From Gammaproteobacteria bacterium (lineage in GTDB: Bacteria > Pseudomonadota > Gammaproteobacteria > Pseudomonadales > Litorivicinaceae), in the NCBI GenBank assembly GCA_024640985.1, contig JAHEDY010000004.1:28555-92554 (forward strand): a stretch of 64,000 nt of DNA, written 5' to 3'. Made by a program: the position numbers and the translations under genes. Below the pieces are notes generated by a model that ran no database searches, was not told where the DNA came from, and saw only the letters and a program-made list of their open reading frames with translations. This document shows, piece after piece, positions 38,737 to 47,301 of this stretch (the first letter of the stretch is position 1; each line of letters starts with the position of its first letter).

Positions 38737-39750
38737 ATGCGTACACCCCAAATCCTGACGGCTATTCTCGCCGCTTTAGTTGTCAGTCAATCTGTTGCTT
38801 CCGAAGTCAATGTGTATTCGGCAAGACAAGATTCGTTAATTACCCCTCTGCTTGACCGTTTTACCGCGTCGACTGGGATCAAGGTGAACCTCATCACCGG
38901 CAAAGCGGATGAATTGTTGTCGCGGATGAAAGCGGAGGGCTCAGCAACCCCAGCCGACGTCTTCGTGACGGTCGATGCGGGACGTTTGCATCGGGCGAAA
39001 GAAGCGGGCGTGCTAGCTGTCATTGATAATGCAACGCTGACCGCGACAATCCCAGAAAATTTACGCGATGTTGATCGCCAATGGTTTGGATTGACGGTTC
39101 GCGCGCGACCCATTTTTTATGCAAAAGATCGCGTGAGTCCGTCTGAACTTTCGACTTACGAAGCCTTAGTTGACGACCAATGGAAGCGCCGCATTTGCAT
39201 TCGCTCGTCGAGCAACATTTATAACCAATCATTGGTTGCCTCGATGATTGAGGCGACCGGTGAGGATGCAACTTTGAAGTGGGCAGAAGGGCTCGTTGCC
39301 AATCTGGCTCGGAAGCCCACAGGCGGCGATACGGATCAGCTGCGAGCCGTCGCTGCCGGCCAGTGTGATGTGGCGATTGCCAATACCTATTATTTCGGTC
39401 GCTTGATCGATTCAAAGAAGCCAGAGGATCGAGAAGTGGTTTCAAAACTCGGCGTCTTCTGGCCAAATCAAGCCAACCGCGGTGCGCATGTGAACATTTC
39501 AGCGATTGCGGTGACAAAATATGCAAAGCATCCAGCTGAGGCTGTTCGGCTACTTGAGTATATGGTGTCCGACGATGCACAAGCCTACTATGCTGAAATC
39601 AACCATGAGTATCCAGTGGTGCCTGGGGTCCCATCCTCGTCGACGATTGCGTCGCTTGGTCAGTTTAAGTCCGACGCCTTGAATTTAAGTCGCTTAGGGA
39701 TCAATAACAGACAGGCTGTAAAACTGATGGATCGCGCCGGTTGGCAATAA
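38737..39750 (+). CDS. fbpA: Ferric iron ABC transporter, periplasmic binding protein
   Basis: 337 residues, signal peptide ending SVASE. The mature start VNVYSARQDSLITPLLDRF is the FbpA/FutA/IdiA signature. Iron-binding tyrosines are expected in the NTYYFGRL pair (residues ~212-213), present here. It delivers Fe(III) to the FbpBC permease encoded just downstream. GAGGAG-type site (GAGGAGAGATCA) precedes the ATG. Confidence 0.94.
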   Translation: MRTPQILTAILAALVVSQSVASEVNVYSARQDSLITPLLDRFTASTGIKVNLITGKADELLSRMKAEGSATPADVFVTVDAGRLHRAKEAGVLAVIDNATLTATIPENLRDVDRQWFGLTVRARPIFYAKDRVSPSELSTYEALVDDQWKRRICIRSSSNIYNQSLVASMIEATGEDATLKWAEGLVANLARKPTGGDTDQLRAVAAGQCDVAIANTYYFGRLIDSKKPEDREVVSKLGVFWPNQANRGAHVNISAIAVTKYAKHPAEAVRLLEYMVSDDAQAYYAEINHEYPVVPGVPSSSTIASLGQFKSDALNLSRLGINNRQAVKLMDRAGWQ

Positions 39751-39755
39751 CTTCA

Positions 39756-41387
39756 ATGACTCAATCCAGTCGCAGGCCCGTTCCGCGGTTTAACGGGCTT
39801 TTAATGACAACGGTCGTTGCCGCACTCTGTGTGGCTTTGCCTGTTTTGGTGGTCGTTTCTTTTGTGATCACAGGTGTTTCCGATGCTTGGAATCACCTGT
39901 TGGAGACGCTGCTTGGCCGCTACGCACTGAATTCACTTCTGCTATCGACATTGGTTGCGACTGGAGTAGTCATTCTCGGGGTGCCTGCGGCGTGGATTAT
40001 TTCGTTTTACCGGTTTAAAGGGCGCGGAATCCTGTCTTGGCTGCTATTGCTGCCGATGGCTTATCCTGCCTACATTCTGGCTTATACCTATACAGGAGTC
40101 CTTGATTACAGCGGACCGATACTGACGACGATGCGGGAAATCAGCGCGCCGGCATGGGCCATGGATCCCCTATTGAATATCCGATCACTGCCAGGTGCGG
40201 CCATCATGCTCAGCCTCGTTCTCTATCCCTACGTGTACCTATTGGCCAGGGCCGCATTTATGGATCAGTCGGCGAATCTGATGGAGGCCGCCTATACGCT
40301 TGGCCAAAGCCGTTCTCGAGTGTTCATGCGGATTGTGATTCCAATGGCACGGCCCGCGATCGCTGCGGGCACCTTGCTCGCTGTGATGGAAACCTTGGCA
40401 GATTTCGGCACGGTGCAGTTTTTCGGAGTGCAGACGTTTACCACTGGTATTGTCCGAACCTATTATGGGTTTGGTGATACCGTGGGCGCGGCGCAACTCA
40501 GTACATTACTTCTCGGTTGCGTATTCTTTTTGGTGATTTTCGAAAAATCCTCACGTAGTCGGGTTCGCTATTACTCAGATCGGCTACGAAAGCTCAATCA
40601 GACAAGTGTTACCCTGGGCGGCTGGCGACAGTCCGTCGCGCAACTTCTGTGCGTCCTTCCAGTGTGTTTTGGATTTCTCTTGCCCACAGGAATTTTGCTG
40701 TATTGGGCATTCTTTTTTGCTGAACTGCAATCGATGTGGAATCTGATTGTCAGCAGCTTCTTCTTGGCAGGGTTTGCCTCGCTTTTGATCGTCTGTGTGG
40801 CGCTGATCATTTGTTACGCCAATCGTTTGTATCCATCAACCTGGCTCAATTATGCGACGACCTTTGTGGGCCTTGGCTATGCACTTCCTGGTGTCGTGGT
40901 TGCGATCGGCGTCTTAATTCCCTTTGGTGCGTTTGACCGTGGATTTTCAGAGCTACTGCGTCCGTTTGGTGTTGAGCCATCTCTATGGTTATCGGGAACC
41001 CTAATCGCCCTGGTGTTTGCCTATCTGGTCCGTTTCTTAACGGTTGCCACGGGCAACCTCACCAGTGGTTTGTCACGAGTTCGGCCGAGTATTGATCAAA
41101 GTGGACGATTACTTGGACTGAGTCAGATGGGAGTCGTCCGGAAACTCCATATTCCGCTTATCCGTGGCTCGGTGTTTACCGCCCTCTTGGTCTGCTTTGT
41201 TGATATTCTTAAGGAATTGCCAGCAACCCTGATTCTTCGCCCATTTGATTTTAATACGCTGGCTGTGAAAGCCTATGAGCTTGCTGGGGATGAGCGCTTA
41301 ATCGATGCAGCCGTTCCATCGTTGTGTATCGTTTTGGTGGGGTTGCTTCCAGTGGTTTGGCTGAATCGATCGGTAACGCGGGAGTAA
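39756..41387 (+). CDS. fbpB: Ferric iron ABC transporter, permease
   Basis: Inner-membrane permease with two fused halves, 543 residues and about 12 membrane helices. Each half has an EAA-type loop: EAAYTLGQSRSRVFMRIVIPMARPAI (~190) and the second near QSGRLLGLSQMGVVRKLHIPLIRG. Start taken at the ATG 39756; a TTG at 39741 would overlap fbpA, and neither has a good site. Forms the transport channel with FbpC. Confidence 0.93.
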   Translation: MTQSSRRPVPRFNGLLMTTVVAALCVALPVLVVVSFVITGVSDAWNHLLETLLGRYALNSLLLSTLVATGVVILGVPAAWIISFYRFKGRGILSWLLLLPMAYPAYILAYTYTGVLDYSGPILTTMREISAPAWAMDPLLNIRSLPGAAIMLSLVLYPYVYLLARAAFMDQSANLMEAAYTLGQSRSRVFMRIVIPMARPAIAAGTLLAVMETLADFGTVQFFGVQTFTTGIVRTYYGFGDTVGAAQLSTLLLGCVFFLVIFEKSSRSRVRYYSDRLRKLNQTSVTLGGWRQSVAQLLCVLPVCFGFLLPTGILLYWAFFFAELQSMWNLIVSSFFLAGFASLLIVCVALIICYANRLYPSTWLNYATTFVGLGYALPGVVVAIGVLIPFGAFDRGFSELLRPFGVEPSLWLSGTLIALVFAYLVRFLTVATGNLTSGLSRVRPSIDQSGRLLGLSQMGVVRKLHIPLIRGSVFTALLVCFVDILKELPATLILRPFDFNTLAVKAYELAGDERLIDAAVPSLCIVLVGLLPVVWLNRSVTRE

Positions 41388-41388
41388 T

Positions 41389-42435
41389 ATGGAGACAGCG
41401 GCTTTAATGATTCGAAAACTCCGTTTGTGTTATCAGGACACACGGATTGTGGATGATTTTTCGTTAAGCCTGAAACCGCAAGAATTGGGTTGTCTTCTCG
41501 GTCCCAGCGGTTGTGGGAAATCCACATTGCTTCGTGCGATCGCCGGTTTTCAGGAATTACTCGAAGGCGAGATTTGGCTCGATAATCAACTGTTATCGAC
41601 ACCTCACCAACGCGTTCTCCCCGAACACCGCGGCGTTGGCATGGTGTTTCAGGACATTGCTTTGTTTCCACATTTAACCCTCGCCGATAACATTGCGTTC
41701 GGTCTGACGGGTTGGCCTGAGCGTCAACAGACCCAGCGGGTCAATGAGTTACTCGAATTGATTGGCTTGTCTGGCTTCGATCAGCGATATCCACACGAAC
41801 TCTCTGGCGGCCAACAGCAGCGTGTCGCGCTTGCTCGGGCGATGGCGCCAAAACCGAAACTCTTACTCCTCGATGAGCCGTTTTCCGGTCTTGATACGGA
41901 GCTCCGAGGGCGTTTGGCAAGTGAAGTGAGAACCATTTTAAAGAGTGATGGGATTTGCTCGTTGCTGGTCACACACGACCAGCGTGAGGCATTTGACTTT
42001 GCCGATCGGATTGCGGTCATGCATCAAGGTCACATTTGTCAGTTCGATACGCCCTTTAATCTCTATCACGAGCCATCGAGTCCGTTTGTTGCACATTTTG
42101 TGGGGCCGGGTGAAATGATTGAGGCAAGAGTCGAAGGTGCTCGATCGGTGTCCAGTCCATTAGGCCTCCTGACCAATGATAAAGACCTGGGCTTCGCACC
42201 CGGCTCTGAAGTGCAACTGTTTTTGAGGCCGGATGATTTGATTCACGATGATGATTCTGATTACACAGCCACTTTAGTCGGAAAACACTTTCGGGGCGCG
42301 CATCATCTGTATGAGGTCAGGCTGGACCATGGTGTCGTCCTTGGGTGCTTCGCACCTTCTCATCATGACCACGCGATCGGCGAGCGGATCGGTGTGAGTC
42401 TTGATATTGAACATTTAGTGGTCTTTCCCAAGTGA
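41389..42435 (+). CDS. fbpC: Ferric iron ABC transporter, ATP-binding protein
   Basis: 348 residues. Walker A GPSGCGKSTLLRAIAG, signature LSGGQQQRVALARAMA, Walker B LLLLDEPFSGLD, and the switch histidine in LLVTHDQREAFDFADR. A C-terminal TOBE-like regulatory domain (~240-340) matches FbpC and CysA/PotA relatives. GGGAGT site before the ATG; the stop overlaps the PPK2 gene by 4 nt. Confidence 0.94.
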   Translation: METAALMIRKLRLCYQDTRIVDDFSLSLKPQELGCLLGPSGCGKSTLLRAIAGFQELLEGEIWLDNQLLSTPHQRVLPEHRGVGMVFQDIALFPHLTLADNIAFGLTGWPERQQTQRVNELLELIGLSGFDQRYPHELSGGQQQRVALARAMAPKPKLLLLDEPFSGLDTELRGRLASEVRTILKSDGICSLLVTHDQREAFDFADRIAVMHQGHICQFDTPFNLYHEPSSPFVAHFVGPGEMIEARVEGARSVSSPLGLLTNDKDLGFAPGSEVQLFLRPDDLIHDDDSDYTATLVGKHFRGAHHLYEVRLDHGVVLGCFAPSHHDHAIGERIGVSLDIEHLVVFPK

Positions 42436-43175
42436 GTGTCTCCCGAGATCCGGTTGGGCCATATCACGACAATTTGGCGTTACTCCACGATCAGTTACGT
42501 ATCGCCCAGATTGCGATGTACCGCCAGAATCGCAAGGCCATCATTGTCCTTGAGGGTTATGATGCATCCGGCAAGGGTGGAGTCATTCGTGAACTGTCTT
42601 ATGCATGGGACCCGCGAGGGTTTGAGGTGTATCCCATTGGTCCGCCGGCAATGACCGAAGCGGCGCATCCGTTTTTATGGCGTTTTTGGAATCGCCTACC
42701 CACTCCGGGTCAAATCGCTGTCTTCGATCGATCTTGGTATGGTCGATTGCTGGTTGAGCGGGTGGAACATGGCTTGCCCGACACCGAGTATGAGACCAGC
42801 ATCGATGAGATCAACGCGTTTGAACGCATGCTAATGGCGAATCAGATCACCCTGGTGAAACTGTTCCTCCAGACTGATCGAGAAACCCACCGGACTCGGT
42901 TGTTGCGGCGAGCAGAACGTCCTGAAAAACGCTGGAAATTAACTGAAAGTGATATCGAGAGTTTTCGACATCGAGAGGCCTACGAGCAGGCGTTTGCGAA
43001 TCTATTGAAGCGATGCCAAACCCCGGCTTGGCATCGGATCAATGCGAATCAGAAAAAGCAGGGTCGATTGGATGCATTAGAGTGCATCCTGCAGGCGCTT
43101 GAAGTGGAACTGAAACCACGAACCTTTGCGCTCAATCCAGGGGTATCTGAGCGATTGCATGAGTTGTCGAAATAA
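42432..43175 (+). CDS. ppk2: Polyphosphate kinase 2 family protein
   Basis: Transfers phosphate between polyphosphate and nucleotides. 247 residues, single-domain PPK2. Walker A LEGYDASGKGGVIRELS, catalytic Walker B VFDRSWYGRLLVERV, and the lid with RRAERPEKRWKLTESDIESFRHREAYEQAF. Shorter linker than class I; the subclass and direction cannot be assigned by eye. It begins on a GTG overlapping fbpC, so it is co-transcribed with the iron transporter, an unusual pairing. Confidence 0.92.
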   Translation: MSVSRDPVGPYHDNLALLHDQLRIAQIAMYRQNRKAIIVLEGYDASGKGGVIRELSYAWDPRGFEVYPIGPPAMTEAAHPFLWRFWNRLPTPGQIAVFDRSWYGRLLVERVEHGLPDTEYETSIDEINAFERMLMANQITLVKLFLQTDRETHRTRLLRRAERPEKRWKLTESDIESFRHREAYEQAFANLLKRCQTPAWHRINANQKKQGRLDALECILQALEVELKPRTFALNPGVSERLHELSK

Positions 43176-43213
43176 TGATGTTAATTTGCCAAAAGCTCGG
43201 TACAGTTTGCCCC

Positions 43214-44005
43214 ATGGACAAACGATCGCTGATTCCTTGGCTTCTCTTGCTGGTGAGTTGTTTCTCGTTCGCAGATGATCTCTACCGGTCGGAAATCACC
43301 TATCTTTCGCCTGTCGATCGACAAGCCCAAGTGGATCGACTGCTTGCGATTGAGATCCCTTCTGAGCAGCAATACCTGACGCAAATCGCGTTACAAAAAC
43401 CCGAGATATTTGTTCGTCAATTAAGCCGCTCCCGTGAGGTGCTGAATGCTGGTGGTGAGCCAGGACAAATTGCATCAAGGCTGCGCACGGCGGGCTTTAC
43501 CTCACCGGATGTCCAGGCATCTCTGCAAGCGTTCCTCTTGAACCTTCATCCTGAAGATGTGGTGACACCATCGAGAGTCATGGAATTTTTGATCCGGTTG
43601 AATACACCTGCCGGCTCCTGGGATTATTTGCTTTTTGAGAACCCAGACTTGGATGATTTTTCAGCACTCGAGTGTGCTCCAGGAAAGGCTCCTGCAGAGC
43701 TGTTGGGGCCTTTTGACTACCAATTCGTGATTCAGGTCGCTCATCCGAATATGGAATTATCACTGTGGCGGTTCGACCCCGCAGAGGCGCTGACCTATCC
43801 TGTGGCTACGCTGGTTGAGACCACCGTTGATGACTATCGATTTATCGATCGGTTTGGTAATGCGTTCGGAACCCTTAGTCGGGATGATTTATCGATGCAG
43901 GTGCCTGGCAACGATCCATTGCAATGCCAGAAAATCGACCCCGTGATTATGCGGGCTTATCAAGATCATCGTCGTGAAATAATGTTGTCGGAAAAACAAC
44001 TCTAA
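43214..44005 (+). CDS. Exported protein of unknown function
   Basis: 263 residues from the ATG at 43214, giving a signal peptide MDKRSLIPWLLLLVSCFSFADD; an ATG at 43175 is also in frame. The mature protein has no motif I recognise. It is mixed alpha/beta with two cysteines (ALECAPG and PLQCQK) that could pair in the periplasm. TACAGT (43201-43206) lies seven bases before the ATG, so leaderless transcription is possible. Its stop overlaps the stop of the convergent neighbour. Confidence 0.7.
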   Translation: MDKRSLIPWLLLLVSCFSFADDLYRSEITYLSPVDRQAQVDRLLAIEIPSEQQYLTQIALQKPEIFVRQLSRSREVLNAGGEPGQIASRLRTAGFTSPDVQASLQAFLLNLHPEDVVTPSRVMEFLIRLNTPAGSWDYLLFENPDLDDFSALECAPGKAPAELLGPFDYQFVIQVAHPNMELSLWRFDPAEALTYPVATLVETTVDDYRFIDRFGNAFGTLSRDDLSMQVPGNDPLQCQKIDPVIMRAYQDHRREIMLSEKQL

Positions 44006-44355
44006 CGATTGGCCCTGCAGGGGAATCGTCCCATCATCGCGACCCGGATCACTCCTTGTGCAGGCGCTTGAAGATCGGGGTTGCGTTCGTCGATGTACTC
44101 TTTCACCACACTCATCAGATTTTTAATTTGCATTTGATCGGCCGGCGCATTGAAACAGAGGTTCGGGGAGTTGGTTTCGTGACGGTTATTCCAGCTATGA
44201 ACAACGCCTGCAAGAAAACCGTGCGCGAGCATGCTGGCCGGTGTCCCGAATTCTTGGTTGGCTTGAGACAACCATAGTTCGCCCGAGTACGCAGTGGCAT
44301 TCGAGCCATAAAGCAAAGACGCAGAAATGATGAGCATACGAATCTGACGCTTCAT
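44002..44355 (-). CDS. Exported Rap1a/Tai-like domain protein
   Basis: 117 residues with a signal peptide ending ATAYS. The mature part fits the Rap1a/Tai immunity-protein pattern: SGELWLSQANQ, GFLAGVVHSW, a cysteine in NLCFNAPADQMQIKNLMSVVKEYIDERNP, and a C-terminal VAMMGRFPC. The two cysteines would form the family disulfide. No type VI effector gene is nearby, so an immunity role is not supported; many Rap1a-like proteins are orphans of unknown role. Confidence 0.72.
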   Translation of the reverse strand: MKRQIRMLIISASLLYGSNATAYSGELWLSQANQEFGTPASMLAHGFLAGVVHSWNNRHETNSPNLCFNAPADQMQIKNLMSVVKEYIDERNPDLQAPAQGVIRVAMMGRFPCRANR

Positions 44356-44650
44356 GAGACCCTCAATTTTATCGACTGGTTAAGTAATCGGACGAAACAC
44401 CGATACATTTACCACGAAACGTCGATTGCTGACATCTGGACAATCGCTTCTGGTCGCTCCTCTGGCAGGTGTCGATGAGACCAGGTGATGCAAGCGCGTG
44501 GCCCGAACAAAAGCCCTCGTTATTAGCAGGTTAGCCTACAAGAAGGTTGAATCAAGGGGCAATCTGGCCAACAATGTTCAACCAAGTTGGCGGCATCAAT
44601 GCTCGTAAAAAGCGCTCAATTTGGCGAAAAAAACAATATGAGTGAAAGAC
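44356..44650. other. Intergenic region between Rap1a-like gene and M23 peptidase
   Basis: About 295 bp without a credible gene. It holds a distant inverted repeat GGTTGAA (44545-44551) and TTCAACC (44577-44583) with a 25-nt interior, which may be a hairpin or an operator pair. I see no convincing -35/-10 pair, tRNA or known riboswitch. Both flanking genes point away from it, so it should contain two promoters. Confidence 0.5.
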
Positions 44651-45931
44651 ATGCAGTCAACTCTTCAAAAGATTATTGCGCGGTTCCCTGAACGCTCCTT
44701 CGTTGTTCGGTCGGGTTCTGATACTCGTTATTTTGTTTTAAAGACTTGGCATCAACTGTTTGGAGTGGTTTCGTTTGCCACTTTGTTGCTCTGGACTGGG
44801 GTCGCTTCCGTGGGATTTTCTTGGAATCACAGCGCGCGGCTGACTGTCGAACAACAACTTGCGATGACCATTGAAGAGAATCAAGCATTTATTGCGCAAC
44901 TCGAAAATGATCAGAAAAATGCCTATGAACTGCGACAAGCGTTCGATGATGAAGTGCAGAAAAATCGGCAATGGTCATCCCGCTTTGAGGAAATACGTAG
45001 TCTTTCCGGCAGTGTGCTGAACGAGGCGACACCTGCCAATGTGGCTGTATTTATTCCATGGTTCGAAGGTCAGTTGGCATTGCGTGTTCGCGCTGTCGAG
45101 CAAGCGAATGAGGACCTCACCGAACTTGTCATGGATATGAGCGAATCGGTGGCTGAAATATCCGGCCATTCTCCGCCAGAGTCCGTTGAGACCGTGGGAG
45201 CTTGGCTAACTGATGTTGCCGGCGATTTAACCGAGGCCTACGAGACCCAATCGACAGCGATGGAAGTATTACACGACAGCATGACCGCAGCGCTGTCTAA
45301 AGGGTTTGCAACCATCGATGGAACGCCACTGGCCGACCCTGAATTTGCAGGGTTCTCGCCATCCTTCGGTACTGGTGGTCCAAGCCTTGAGATTGCTGGT
45401 GATAACCATGTGTTTGAGCGTTTTCAAGATCGGTCAGATCGATTGATGACACTGAGTCAGGACTGGAAAGCACTCCAGTCGCTCTTGGCTTGCGCGCCTT
45501 TGGCACCTCCAGTCGATTATTACAATCTCACCAGTGACTTTGGAAATCGTAAAGATCCCTTCACGAAAAAGCCGGATTGGCATGAAGGTGTAGATCTGGG
45601 TGCGTGGCCTGGCACTCGTGTCAGAGCGACTGCTCCTGGAGTTGTGACCTATGCTGGCCATAAAGGTGGTTATGGACGCTTTGTTTTGGTGGATCATGGC
45701 TGCGGCATTGAAACTGCCTATGGTCATCTCAAATCGATCGATGTCAAAAAAGGCGACACCGTCGATTATCGCGATACGCTTGGAAAGGTCGGTAGTACCG
45801 GCCGTTCCACAGGCCCGCACGTGCATTATGAAGTTCGTATCAAGGGTAAGCCCGTCGATCCCTATCAATTCATCGAAGCAGGACGTTATGTTTTCAAAGA
45901 ACAAAAACTCACAGTCGCAGACGCGAAGTGA
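44651..45931 (+). CDS. M23 family metallopeptidase with membrane anchor
   Basis: 426 residues; start taken at the ATG 44651 (a GTG at 44642 is in frame, neither has a clear site). One membrane helix (~38-58), a long helical/coiled-coil periplasmic part (~60-270), then the peptidase domain (~295-410) with the zinc ligands in HEGVDLG and HVHYEV and the GSTGRSTGPH segment. Predicted murein endopeptidase or a divisome/elongasome regulator acting on peptidoglycan. It is followed at once by a bactofilin, a common partner of M23 enzymes. Confidence 0.93.
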   Translation: MQSTLQKIIARFPERSFVVRSGSDTRYFVLKTWHQLFGVVSFATLLLWTGVASVGFSWNHSARLTVEQQLAMTIEENQAFIAQLENDQKNAYELRQAFDDEVQKNRQWSSRFEEIRSLSGSVLNEATPANVAVFIPWFEGQLALRVRAVEQANEDLTELVMDMSESVAEISGHSPPESVETVGAWLTDVAGDLTEAYETQSTAMEVLHDSMTAALSKGFATIDGTPLADPEFAGFSPSFGTGGPSLEIAGDNHVFERFQDRSDRLMTLSQDWKALQSLLACAPLAPPVDYYNLTSDFGNRKDPFTKKPDWHEGVDLGAWPGTRVRATAPGVVTYAGHKGGYGRFVLVDHGCGIETAYGHLKSIDVKKGDTVDYRDTLGKVGSTGRSTGPHVHYEVRIKGKPVDPYQFIEAGRYVFKEQKLTVADAK

Positions 45932-45947
45932 ATCAAGGAGCCAATCA

Positions 45948-46403
45948 ATGAAGTCACCGAATGAAACCTTCGCAGTGTTAGCACCAAACTTGGTGGTCTC
46001 CGGAAACTTGGTTTCTGAAGGCAATATTCACGTGGACGGAACAGTCGAAGGTGATGTTCAAACGGTCCATCTGACGATTGGCGCATCTGGTGTTGTCAAA
46101 GGCCGTGTGTTTGGTCGTGAAGTCAAAATTTCCGGACGCGTTGTGGGTTCGATTACCGCTTGTGAGTTGGTTCTGGAGGAATCGGCAGTCGTTGAAGGTG
46201 ACATTCATTACCAGTCGCTATCGGTTGCTCGGGGTGCACGGATGAATGGGAATTGTCAGTTCTCTGAAACAGACCTCGACATCACTGCGTTAAGTGGCAA
46301 ACGGCCGGTAGCGAAAACCGAAGATGCCCTTGCCTTTGGGGATGCGGCGATGGAAGCAACATCGGCGTCAAAAACGACAACACGAGCCAAAACGGCCCAG
46401 TAA
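45948..46403 (+). CDS. Bactofilin (polymer-forming cytoskeletal protein)
   Basis: 151 residues. ATG at 45948 with AAGGAG seven bases upstream. Central right-handed beta-helix (~residues 12-110) with repeats such as LVVSGNLVSEGNIHVDGTVEG, GVVKGRVFGREVKISGRVVG and SAVVEGDIHY, flanked by an N-terminal tail and a basic, threonine-rich C-terminal tail. Bactofilins polymerise at the inner membrane and often position M23 or lytic enzymes, consistent with the upstream peptidase gene 16 nt away. Confidence 0.94.
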   Translation: MKSPNETFAVLAPNLVVSGNLVSEGNIHVDGTVEGDVQTVHLTIGASGVVKGRVFGREVKISGRVVGSITACELVLEESAVVEGDIHYQSLSVARGARMNGNCQFSETDLDITALSGKRPVAKTEDALAFGDAAMEATSASKTTTRAKTAQ

Positions 46404-46409
46404 CCTCTC

Positions 46410-47294
46410 ATGGCCCGTGATTCGGAAATTCGGAAGTTAGTGTCGCCGGAAGCGTTGTTTCATCGCTTTGCTGACCTCTTCCGAGGTTTTTTTCTGGTGT
46501 GTTTTGCGCTGCTTGCCACTTTAGGGTTGGCGGGGACGGCCTATTTCTCTGCACAAGTGGTGATTTCAGATACCCCCAACGCGCCCCTTCAGGAGATTGT
46601 GAGTCGCTTTAATGCGCCTGAGATTTCCGAGTTTGAGTCGTTTTCAGATCGCTTGCTTCAAGGGCAGATCTTGTGGCCGCAAGTCTCGATTCCGGTCGAT
46701 GTGGCGACACCGGATCTCACGGACAAAGAGCGTAAGGCCATCCAGGCGGGATCGGCATTATTGGAATCACTGTTGGCTTCTCGTGGAGTTGAGAAAGATG
46801 AGGGTCGACGCCAACGTGTGGCGCGTTTGATCGAACACGCGCACCAACGCTTGAGTCTCCAGCCGGGAATCCCGGATATTTCGTTTGCGACCTTATTTTT
46901 CGATCATGTCATGCAAGCTTCATTGCAGCCTGCATTTTTCCCAACGAACGCGTCTGTTGCTGGTCAAGCGCGAGAGCGGGTTGATCGGTATTTGACAGAG
47001 TATCCGCTGATCCACGTGCAATGGTTCGCAGATCAAGTATCAGACCGAGCGCTCACAATGGCGCGAGGTTCTGATCAACAGGCGTCAGCAATGGCCGACT
47101 ACCAATTGGCATTAGCGATTTCTGACCAGCAGATGCAGAGGAACGCCGTATTGACGTTAGTGTCTTTGGTCATGTTCAGTTTAAGTGCACTCTTATTTTT
47201 GTTGATTCGCATCGAACGCAATCAGACACTCCAGACGCAATACATGGCAAATCGCTATGTCATGTATATGCCAACGCCCAAGTCAGATCCCTAG
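46410..47294 (+). CDS. Two-helix inner-membrane protein of unknown function
   Basis: 294 residues. Predicted membrane helices at ~27-50 and ~245-267 bracket a ~195-residue periplasmic domain rich in helices, with short cytoplasmic ends (about 27 residues each). I recognise no family. It is 6 nt after the bactofilin gene, so it likely belongs to the M23-bactofilin operon and could link the cytoskeletal polymer to the periplasm. It ends 7 nt from the convergent modC. Confidence 0.75.
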   Translation: MARDSEIRKLVSPEALFHRFADLFRGFFLVCFALLATLGLAGTAYFSAQVVISDTPNAPLQEIVSRFNAPEISEFESFSDRLLQGQILWPQVSIPVDVATPDLTDKERKAIQAGSALLESLLASRGVEKDEGRRQRVARLIEHAHQRLSLQPGIPDISFATLFFDHVMQASLQPAFFPTNASVAGQARERVDRYLTEYPLIHVQWFADQVSDRALTMARGSDQQASAMADYQLALAISDQQMQRNAVLTLVSLVMFSLSALLFLLIRIERNQTLQTQYMANRYVMYMPTPKSDP

Positions 47295-47301
47295 TCGACG
47301 C

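Noticed and set aside
44356..44650. tRNA or small RNA gene in the largest intergenic gap
   Set aside because: No cloverleaf, CCA end or terminator with T-tract was seen; only one distant 7-bp inverted repeat.
45434..46024. 196-codon minus-strand frame across the M23 peptidase and bactofilin genes
   Set aside because: Shadow of two well-supported plus-strand genes with intact catalytic and repeat motifs.
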